Positions 1 through 5,227 of a stretch of DNA of 5,942 nucleotides are shown here, piece by piece. The DNA is taken from the NCBI GenBank assembly GCA_947178245.1, contig CAMWXO010000094.1, positions 1 to 5,942 of the forward strand, written 5' to 3'. The notes beneath the pieces are model-generated. The model saw only the letters and a program-made list of their open reading frames with translations. It ran no database searches and had not been told where the DNA came from. This DNA comes from an uncultured Porphyromonadaceae bacterium (GTDB taxonomy: Bacteria; Bacteroidota; Bacteroidia; Bacteroidales; Muribaculaceae). A program made the translations under genes and the position numbers. Each line of letters opens with the position of its first letter. The first letter of the stretch is position 1.

Positions 1-2453
1 ATCTCATCTTCTTCAATAGGCGCTTCGTCGTTCCAGTCCGGCATAATCGTGCGTATTGCTGACAGAGCCTCTGAAATGGTATTGAGAGTGTAGGAATGAA
101 GAAGGGCGAGGCGGTCGAGTTTAAGCAGAATATCAGTAAGATCTTTATATTCCCTCTTTTTGTGATCCATGATCCGGGCCACTTCCTTGGCATTCGACCT
201 CCAATCAATATCGAGCTCCAGCGGGCGTAGTGCTTCCGAAATCAGGCCGCTCTTGACTTCCGCATTCTCCTTCGCTTCCTCTATCCCTTTAGCCATCAGG
301 GAGATCTTTGCTTCTGCATCTTCCACTTTCTTCAGGGCTTCGGCAGCTTCGGCTTCCGATTTCATCTGAGCGTCTTTAAGCATTTCGACCTTTTTCGACG
401 CCTCATCGATGGCGTTCCTGATCTTCTCAGCTGCTGCAATACGGCTTTCCGCTTCTATCAGAGCCTTTTCTTTAGCGGAAATCAATGTCCTGAGCGACGC
501 TTCAGAGGATACGAGGTTGATTTCGGATCCTTTCGTGACAATTTCAGCCCCTACAGCCGTCAGGTCTCTATGGAGTTTTTCCAGTTTCAAGCTCAGATTC
601 TCTCGGTCTTTCTCAAGTTTCTTCTCTTCCTGCAAGACTGCCCCGGCGTGAAGATCGATCTTAGACTCGAGCTTGCTCAGTTCTCCGGAGGCTGCCTCAT
701 ATTGAGATTTGGCCTTGTTATATTTCTCTTGAAAAGCAGTCACAAGTTCGGCGAAAGGCGAATCGTCGATGTGGCCACATATCTCATTGTTGCACACCGG
801 GCATCGGTCGCCTTCCTTCAGTTGAGCCCTGAGTGCGCGGGCATATTCATCTGCTGAGCGCGCGCTCAGGTCGTAGGAGTGCCTTGCGTCTTCCAGTTTG
901 GAGTTAAGAATCTCGACTCTTTTCCTCAAGTCAGGAAGACCGCGGCGCTCCTCCTCGAGTGTAAGTTTGACCCTTTTCAGATTTCCGGTGCGTTCTTCGT
1001 GAGCTGACTTCAGTTCACTCAGGTTCTTGATATCGTTGAGAAGAACTCTGATGTTGGAGATGCCCTTCTGAATATCATCCTTCAGTGATAAGTCGCTTTT
1101 GAGAGCCTTCTCATCGAATTTTTTGATCAATTCGGCTCTCACGCCGACAGATGCCTCCACAGATAAGGCTGTCTCTTTCTTCCTGCTCTGTGCCTCCGCG
1201 AAAGCCTTACGCAACCGCCCTTCGAGTTCGCTGCAGAGCGATGACCGAGCTTTTGAGTCTGTCGTGACTTTCATCTGCAAGGCCGACACATCCGCCATCA
1301 TCTGCAACCATTTCCCCGAATCATCGATCAGCCCTTTCAGCGGCTCCATGGCTGCTATCCGCGTGGTGGTATCCGACAAGGTTCTCTGCCGTTTTTTCTC
1401 TGTCAGCTCAAGCGCGAATTTGTCTTTCAGGAGCATGCGGAATGACTCGCGTGACGACTCGAGTGCTTTCCGGGTCTTGTCAAGTTGGTCTTCTTGAGTG
1501 CGCAGATTTGCGCGTACGTGTCTCAGTTCCACAGTCTTCTCCCACAACTCCACTTTCTTCCTGTCCGCTCTCATTTCTTCCGAATCAATAACAGTGAGAA
1601 GCGACTTCATCTCTTCCTCATGCCTTGCTATCGCCTCGCGGTTCATTTTATCGCTCTCGAGCCATTTAAGCTTTTGCTCGGCATCAGATTGCCTCAGTCT
1701 GGCTTCTTTCTGGCGCGCCGAGTTTTCCCCACGTTCAAGCATCAGGACGTTCCTCTCTTCGTCCGACAGAGGTTTGTTTCCTTTATTTATAAGAAGATCC
1801 GCTGATTCGTAAAGGCGCTGTTTCTCAGATGTCATCTCCGCGATCTTGGCTCCTATGCGGGAATATTCCGATGCCCCTACCACTTTCTGCAGTATCGCCG
1901 CCTTCTCCTTGTCGTCGCTGTTGAGAAATTTGGTGAATTCCCCCTGTGCGAGCATCGAGGTGCGGCAGAACTGATCGAACTCGAGCCCCACGAGGCGTGT
2001 GATCATGGCGGAGACTTCCTTCACCTTATCGAATGACTTTCTTGACGACAGTTCGGTCAATACTCTTCGTGCGCTCTGGATTGTGCCCTCAGCTTTCTTG
2101 CGTGCGCGCGCCACACTCCATTCCGCTTGCCATCGGCTGCCGTCGAGCGCTGTGAACACCAGGCGCGAGTATGCCTCGCCCGTATCGCGGCGCATGAGCT
2201 GGCGGGGGTCATCGGCTTTCACCTGCAATCCTCCTTTCAGATCTTCTGTCGCGCCCTCCATGCGGTTGCTTACCATGCGCGGGGTCTTGCCGTAGAGAGC
2301 GAGGCAGACGGCGTCGAGTATCGTGGATTTTCCCGCTCCTGTCTCGCCCGATATCAGGAAAATGTCTGCATCCGACAGTGGGGCTGACTCGAAGTCGATA
2401 TATGCGTCTGCTATCGATGCTATATTCTTTATGGTGAGGTTGTTCAGTTTCAT
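1..2453 (-). CDS. sbcC: SbcC, ATPase subunit of the SbcCD nuclease (Rad50-like), C-terminus outside window
   Basis: SMC-like ATPase that partners SbcD to cleave DNA hairpins and open or protein-blocked double-strand ends. The frame is open from an ATG at 2453 to the left edge with no stop: 817 codons are visible. Seen: an N-terminal ATPase lobe with Walker A GETGAGKST at residues 36-44; a Q-loop segment typical of SbcC (MLAQGEF, Gln170); a long charged, Lys/Glu/Leu-rich coiled coil from about residue 200 to 545; the zinc hook CPVC at residues 551-554 (bases 792-803); and a returning coiled coil to the window edge. Signature motif, Walker B and D-loop are not present and should lie left of the window; by comparison with the roughly 1,050-residue E. 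coli protein, perhaps 200-300 residues are missing. The gene starts 7 bp after the sbcD stop, so the two are probably co-transcribed and perhaps translationally coupled. No frameshift is seen. An extra Cys follows the hook (CPVCNNEIC). Family assignment is very secure. Confidence 0.96.
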   Translation of the reverse strand, partial: MKLNNLTIKNIASIADAYIDFESAPLSDADIFLISGETGAGKSTILDAVCLALYGKTPRMVSNRMEGATEDLKGGLQVKADDPRQLMRRDTGEAYSRLVFTALDGSRWQAEWSVARARKKAEGTIQSARRVLTELSSRKSFDKVKEVSAMITRLVGLEFDQFCRTSMLAQGEFTKFLNSDDKEKAAILQKVVGASEYSRIGAKIAEMTSEKQRLYESADLLINKGNKPLSDEERNVLMLERGENSARQKEARLRQSDAEQKLKWLESDKMNREAIARHEEEMKSLLTVIDSEEMRADRKKVELWEKTVELRHVRANLRTQEDQLDKTRKALESSRESFRMLLKDKFALELTEKKRQRTLSDTTTRIAAMEPLKGLIDDSGKWLQMMADVSALQMKVTTDSKARSSLCSELEGRLRKAFAEAQSRKKETALSVEASVGVRAELIKKFDEKALKSDLSLKDDIQKGISNIRVLLNDIKNLSELKSAHEERTGNLKRVKLTLEEERRGLPDLRKRVEILNSKLEDARHSYDLSARSADEYARALRAQLKEGDRCPVCNNEICGHIDDSPFAELVTAFQEKYNKAKSQYEAASGELSKLESKIDLHAGAVLQEEKKLEKDRENLSLKLEKLHRDLTAVGAEIVTKGSEINLVSSEASLRTLISAKEKALIEAESRIAAAEKIRNAIDEASKKVEMLKDAQMKSEAEAAEALKKVEDAEAKISLMAKGIEEAKENAEVKSGLISEALRPLELDIDWRSNAKEVARIMDHKKREYKDLTDILLKLDRLALLHSYTLNTISEALSAIRTIMPDWNDEAPIEEDE

Positions 2454-2460
2454 GAGTGTG

Positions 2461-3624
2461 TCAGTTTTGTGAGTCGGATAAGGCGGCTGTCTCCGCTTCG
2501 GTGAATAGTCTGCGGAGTTCATCTGAAAAAACTATCCCCACATCGGAGCAATATTTCTCGGCTATCTCTATCGGCCTCATCTTCCTGAATTCTGAAACTG
2601 AAAGGTGGCTGCGGTCTTTGGTCTCCTTTTCTTTTCTTATTGAATTGATATATGCGAGCCGGGCCTTCTTGCAACTGAGCTCACTCTCGGCCTCGCGGAA
2701 TGCTCCCGGAGGGAGCACAGTCTCCACTTCCACATTCATGCGGATGTATGCTTCGATCTCGCCGTCCAGCCTCTGCAGCCCTGCGATGCACTCATCCCAG
2801 GGCGCGCATCCCTCCGGCGGGATATTTATGAGGAGGCGCTTCTCGCGCACGGGGAGTTCCTCGATCAGCGGGACTGATCCGTGGGCCTCTATAGTGACGA
2901 GACTCACCGAGTGCGGGTAGCGCTCGTCGAAACTCACCGGCAGGGGAGTGCCGCAGTAGCGGGCGCGGCCGTGGCTGCCCCTTATGGTCTGCGGGCGGTG
3001 GATATGGCCGAGGGCGAGATAATCATAACCGCTGCCCATCTCGTCAAGATCGCGGTAGTCTATCCCTCCCACGTAGAAGTCTGAGACATCTGCATGTCCC
3101 GAGAAATCAGATCCCCTCACGGTGGTGTGCGCGCACATTATCACCGGCAGTCCTTCTGCGTTTCTGCTTGAGATGGAGTCGAGTATGTCGCCGTAGTAGC
3201 CGGCGGGCATGTTCCTTTCGTTCACGTAGGGAACGGCCGCAAGCCATCCTTTGCCGGGAATCTCTATGATATTGGCTCCCGGAGCATCAGGGTCGATAGT
3301 CCCGATGGTGTGTATATCCGATAGTTCCCACACTGCCGAGTGAGTCTCATGGCGCGAGGCGCTGTCGTGATTGCCTGCGGTGAGCACGATAGTCATCTGC
3401 GGAGCGGCCCGGCGGATATCGATGAGCGCGTCGGTGAGAAGTTTCTGAGCGGATGCCGATGGCTGCGACGTGTGGAATATATCGCCGCATACGAGCAACA
3501 GGTCGGGCTGATGCTCGGCCACGAGGTCTCTGATGCATCCCAGCATCTCGCGGTGATCGTCAGCCCGGTCAATATTATGGAGTATCTGTCCGATATGCCA
3601 GTCACTTGTGTGGAGAATCTTCAT
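2461..3624 (-). CDS. sbcD: SbcD, Mre11-like nuclease subunit of the SbcCD complex
   Basis: Metallophosphoesterase exonuclease/endonuclease subunit that binds SbcC; the complex trims DNA ends and cuts hairpins formed by palindromes during replication. The 387-residue product matches the usual family length (about 400). All expected metal-binding motifs are visible: DWH at 8-10, GD at 47-48, GNHD at 84-87, a His at 166 in AHTT, and GHIH at 206-209. The segment RYCGTPLPVSFDE (222-234) is the family signature at the end of the phosphoesterase domain. The rest is the capping and C-terminal region, with a charged helical part near 310-350. The ATG at 3624 gives the canonical MKILHTSDWHIGQ beginning, so the start is secure. 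The coding region ends in TGA, 7 bp before the sbcC ATG. Upstream it is separated from rplT by a terminator-like hairpin, which suggests that sbcDC is its own transcription unit. Nothing is truncated or missing. Confidence 0.97.
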   Translation of the reverse strand: MKILHTSDWHIGQILHNIDRADDHREMLGCIRDLVAEHQPDLLLVCGDIFHTSQPSASAQKLLTDALIDIRRAAPQMTIVLTAGNHDSASRHETHSAVWELSDIHTIGTIDPDAPGANIIEIPGKGWLAAVPYVNERNMPAGYYGDILDSISSRNAEGLPVIMCAHTTVRGSDFSGHADVSDFYVGGIDYRDLDEMGSGYDYLALGHIHRPQTIRGSHGRARYCGTPLPVSFDERYPHSVSLVTIEAHGSVPLIEELPVREKRLLINIPPEGCAPWDECIAGLQRLDGEIEAYIRMNVEVETVLPPGAFREAESELSCKKARLAYINSIRKEKETKDRSHLSVSEFRKMRPIEIAEKYCSDVGIVFSDELRRLFTEAETAALSDSQN

Positions 3625-3637
3625 TGGATAAGGTTTG

Positions 3638-3675
3638 ATAAAAGTAAGAGACTGCCGATTCCGGCAGTCTCACTT
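3638..3675 (-). terminator. Intrinsic terminator of the thrS-infC-rpmI-rplT unit
   Basis: A perfect 10-bp inverted repeat, GAGACTGCCG and CGGCAGTCTC (3648-3671), encloses a 4-base loop. On the minus strand it is followed by TTACTTTTAT, a T-rich tract. A further AAGT/ACTT pair (3642-3645 with 3672-3675) can extend the stem past a two-base bulge. It begins about 48 bases after the rplT stop and ends just before sbcD. GC-rich stem plus U-rich tail at an operon boundary is the expected layout. The reverse orientation lacks a T-tract, so it should act only on minus-strand transcription. Confidence 0.8.
3639..3646 (-). promoter_or_regulatory. Possible Bacteroidota -7 promoter element for sbcDC
   Basis: On the minus strand this reads TACTTTTA, seven of eight positions matching the Bacteroidota -7 consensus TAnnTTTG (A instead of the final G). 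It lies about 14 bp ahead of the sbcD ATG, so it would give a near-leaderless mRNA. No clear -33 TTG box is seen, and the element coincides with the T-rich tail of the preceding terminator, so the match may be chance. Confidence 0.2.
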
Positions 3676-3686
3676 GTGTTCGGAGT

Positions 3687-3704
3687 GCCGCCACTCGTGG
3701 CGGC
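3687..3704 (-). repeat. Second hairpin between rplT and the terminator
   Basis: A perfect 7-bp inverted repeat (GCCGCCA and TGGCGGC) with a 4-base loop lies 18 bases after the rplT stop and 11 bases before the terminator stem. It has no T-tract on the minus strand, so it is not an intrinsic terminator by itself. It may protect the mRNA 3' end after trimming; this role is inferred from position only. Confidence 0.6.
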
Positions 3705-3722
3705 TATGTTCGTATCTGTTGA

Positions 3723-4067
3723 TTAACGAACTTTTTCGCAGATTGCCTTGAACGCTGCGGGATTGTTCATGGCGAGGTCAGCGAGAACCTTGCGGTTGAT
3801 TTCCACACCTGCCTTGTGGATGAGGCCCATAAGCTGGCTGTAAGACAGACCTTCAAGACGGGCTGCAGCGTTGATACGCTGGATCCAGAGGGCACGGAAA
3901 TCGCGCTTTTTCTGCTTGCGGTCGCGGTAGGCGTAGGTGAGACCCTTCTCCCATGTATTCTTCGCTACGGTCCACACATTACGGCGGCTTCCGTAGTAGC
4001 CACGGGTGAGTTTAAGGATTTTCTTGCGTTTTGCTCTTGAGGCAACGTGATTTACTGATCTTGGCAT
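3723..4067 (-). CDS. rplT: Large-subunit ribosomal protein bL20
   Basis: Ribosomal protein that binds 23S rRNA and is needed early in 50S assembly; in several bacteria it also represses its own operon by binding the mRNA. The 114-residue product has the normal family length. The N-terminal half is very basic and extended (VASRAKRKKILKLTRGYYG at about 8-26), the hallmark of L20, followed by a helical segment with AYRDRKQKKRDFRALWIQRIN (about 46-66) and the small globular C-terminal domain, the part that contacts RNA in autoregulating homologues. The ATG at 4067 gives the canonical MPRSVNHVASR start and is preceded by an A-rich tract rather than a Shine-Dalgarno sequence. It is the last gene of the cluster: 97 bp after rpmI and followed by two hairpins, the second a terminator. 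Nothing unusual in the protein. Confidence 0.98.
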   Translation of the reverse strand: MPRSVNHVASRAKRKKILKLTRGYYGSRRNVWTVAKNTWEKGLTYAYRDRKQKKRDFRALWIQRINAAARLEGLSYSQLMGLIHKAGVEINRKVLADLAMNNPAAFKAICEKVR

Positions 4068-4083
4068 TTTTTTTAAGTTTTTT
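4061..4083 (-). promoter_or_regulatory. A-rich translation start region of rplT
   Basis: In the mRNA sense this reads six A, CUU, seven A, then AUG CCAA. There is no GGAGG-like Shine-Dalgarno sequence. A-rich starts without Shine-Dalgarno pairing are typical of Bacteroidota. The element is nearly the same as the one before rpmI. Confidence 0.6.
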
Positions 4084-4164
4084 GAATGTCAGCGGCTCAT
4101 TTGCTCTTTGTGGCTGCACATTCGGTTGATAAAAAATGTTGATTGGTCTCCGGTCGCGGAAAGA

Positions 4165-4362
4165 TTAGCGGAGATTGAGGAGCGACTTCACCTGGCGCAT
4201 GTTGGCGCTGTCCACGAGTGTGGAGTGGTCGAGGTTTCTCTTACGCTTGGTGCTCTTCTTCGTCAGAATGTGGCTGTGGTAAGCGTGTTTTCTCTTGATC
4301 TTTCCTGTGCCTGTGAGTGCGAAACGCTTCTTCGCCGCGCAGTTGGTCTTTACCTTTGGCAT
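4165..4362 (-). CDS. rpmI: Large-subunit ribosomal protein bL35
   Basis: Small basic protein of the 50S ribosomal subunit. The product is 65 residues, exactly the usual family length. Seen: the MPKVKTNCAAKKRF start, the TGTGKIKRKHAYHSH stretch (about 17-31) and the KKSTKRKRNL segment (about 35-44), all characteristic of L35. The ATG at 4362 is fixed by the conserved MPKVKT beginning. It sits between infC and rplT, the order found across many bacterial phyla, where it is usually cotranscribed with rplT and controlled with it by L20. The spacer before it (117 bp after the infC stop) is long enough for a regulatory leader and holds two possible hairpins. Confidence 0.98.
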   Translation of the reverse strand: MPKVKTNCAAKKRFALTGTGKIKRKHAYHSHILTKKSTKRKRNLDHSTLVDSANMRQVKSLLNLR

Positions 4363-4377
4363 TTTTTTGAAGTTTTT
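4356..4377 (-). promoter_or_regulatory. A-rich translation start region of rpmI
   Basis: In the mRNA sense this reads five A, CUUC, six A, then AUG CCAA, with no Shine-Dalgarno sequence. It matches the rplT start region almost base for base, differing by one C/A substitution next to the start-proximal A-run. Confidence 0.6.
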
Positions 4378-4392
4378 AGTTGTTTGTTTTTA

Positions 4393-4432
4393 CCTCGGCA
4401 GCGTCCTCCCGTGAGAGCGGATGTGCCTACGG
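4393..4432 (-). promoter_or_regulatory. Irregular hairpin ahead of rpmI, candidate L20 operator
   Basis: In the mRNA sense a stem can form from CC (4432-4431) with GG, GGCA (4427-4424) with TGCC (4400-4397), and an inner CTCT/GGAG helix closing a CACG loop (4417-4406), interrupted by internal loops. It lies 30 bases before the rpmI start. Known L20 operators sit before rpmI (E. coli) or before infC (Bacillus) and are irregular helices that mimic the L20 site in 23S rRNA. The position fits, but the stems are short, a competing CCGT/ACGG pairing exists, and I cannot confirm resemblance to the rRNA site. Confidence 0.3.
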
Positions 4433-4450
4433 TCTCTAATTATTATTGGG

Positions 4451-4462
4451 GTTCTTCCGAAC
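4451..4462 (-). repeat. Small hairpin with GNRA-type loop after infC
   Basis: In the mRNA sense GTTC-GGAA-GAAC: a 4-bp stem closed by a GGAA tetraloop, 18 bases after the infC stop. It is not followed by a T-run (CCCCAATAATAATT comes next), so it is not a terminator. It could belong to the leader structure ahead of rpmI or be chance. Confidence 0.3.
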
Positions 4463-4480
4463 TTTTCTCATTCATCGGCC

Positions 4481-5182
4481 TTAGGCCTCGGGCGCGCCTG
4501 CTTCGGTGGCGGTTCCCTTTTCAGGCGCCTCAGCCTTTTCGCCTCTGGGGGCCTTCTCGGCTTTCGGCGTCGCTTTCTTCGCTCCGGGCTTCAGGGGGGC
4601 CATCATGATGGTCATTCTCTTGCCTTCGAGCACCGGCATCGATTCCAGGCGTCCGTAGTCTTCCAGATCGTTGGCAAAGCGGAGTAGAAGCACTTCTCCC
4701 TGCTCCTTGAAGAGGATGGAGCGGCCGCGGAAGAAGACGTAGGCCTTCACTTTCGAGCCTTCTTTCAGGAAGCCTATCGCGTGTTTAAGCTTGAAGTTAT
4801 AGTCATGGTCGTCGGTCTGCGGGCCGAACCTGATCTCCTTCACCACCACTTTGGCTGCCTTGGCCTTCTGCTCTTTCTGGCGTTTCTTCTGTTGATACAG
4901 AAATTTCTGATAGTCGATGATGCGGCAGACGGGGGGATCGGCCTGAGCCGTGATCTCGACGAGATCGAGTTCCATCTGCTCTGCCAGCCTGCGGGCTTTG
5001 TCGATAGGGTAGATGCCGGGTTCTACATTATCTCCCACCAAGCGGACCTCGCGTGCCCGAATGCGCTCGTTGATCGTGTGCTGATCCTTGTTGTTGGCGT
5101 TTCGGTCATTAGGTCTTTGGCCGGGTTTCGGACGTCCGCCCATCGGGGGGCGCGGTCCGGAAAATTGGGGTTTTTTCTCCAA
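4481..5182 (-). CDS. infC: Translation initiation factor IF-3, with a TTG start
   Basis: IF-3 binds the 30S subunit, keeps it from joining 50S early, and rejects wrong start codons and initiator tRNAs. The 233-residue product is longer than the 180-residue E. coli form. Domains seen: a Pro/Gly/Arg/Asn-rich N-terminal extension (1-36), the N-domain from TINERIRAREVRLVG (36-50) with DPPVCRIIDYQKF (82-94), a Lys/Gln-rich linker helix (95-110), the C-domain with KEIRFGPQTDDHDYNFK (115-131), KAYVFFRGR (146-154) and EGKRMTI (186-192), and a Lys/Pro/Ala/Glu-rich tail (198-233). No ATG or GTG exists between the in-frame TAA at 5201-5203 and codon 1, so TTG at 5182 is the only conventional start giving the extension. 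The alternative is ATG at 5143 (codon 14), preceded by GC-rich sequence; the A-rich context favours TTG. It begins 45 bp after thrS with no terminator between, so cotranscription is likely. Confidence 0.95.
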   Translation of the reverse strand: MEKKPQFSGPRPPMGGRPKPGQRPNDRNANNKDQHTINERIRAREVRLVGDNVEPGIYPIDKARRLAEQMELDLVEITAQADPPVCRIIDYQKFLYQQKKRQKEQKAKAAKVVVKEIRFGPQTDDHDYNFKLKHAIGFLKEGSKVKAYVFFRGRSILFKEQGEVLLLRFANDLEDYGRLESMPVLEGKRMTIMMAPLKPGAKKATPKAEKAPRGEKAEAPEKGTATEAGAPEA

Positions 5183-5203
5183 AGTGTGGTTTTGTTTGGT
5201 TTA
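5180..5203 (-). promoter_or_regulatory. TTG start region of infC
   Basis: In the mRNA sense an in-frame UAA is followed by ACCAAACAAAACCACACU and then UUG GAG AAA AAA. The stretch is A/C-rich without a Shine-Dalgarno sequence, as expected in Bacteroidota. No ATG or GTG lies in this frame upstream of codon 14. Non-AUG starts of infC are well known in enterobacteria (AUU), where they let IF-3 repress its own synthesis. Confidence 0.55.
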
Positions 5204-5227
5204 ACTTATTTTATTTTTCAGATTTCC

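Noticed and set aside
169..1812. Several plus-strand open frames of 66-132 codons antisense to sbcC
   Set aside because: All are opposite the coiled-coil region of sbcC. Lys/Glu/Leu-rich coding sequence gives Ser/Phe/Leu-rich antisense frames with few stops; the translations show that composition and no domains.
2456..2920. A 154-codon plus-strand open frame antisense to sbcD
   Set aside because: Its product is Ser/Arg-rich low-complexity sequence with no recognisable domain and lies wholly over the well-conserved C-terminal half of sbcD; it is a codon-bias shadow.
3347..3605. Two short minus-strand frames inside sbcD
   Set aside because: They are in other reading frames of the conserved phosphoesterase domain and are Arg/Ser-rich without motifs.
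4149..4160. Hairpin TCCG-CGAC-CGGA just after the rpmI stop
   Set aside because: Only 4 bp, no T-tract, and rplT follows in the same operon; too weak to call.
4108..4608. A 166-codon plus-strand open frame over rpmI and the end of infC
   Set aside because: It overlaps conserved genes and the intergenic leader on the opposite strand, and its translation resembles no protein family.
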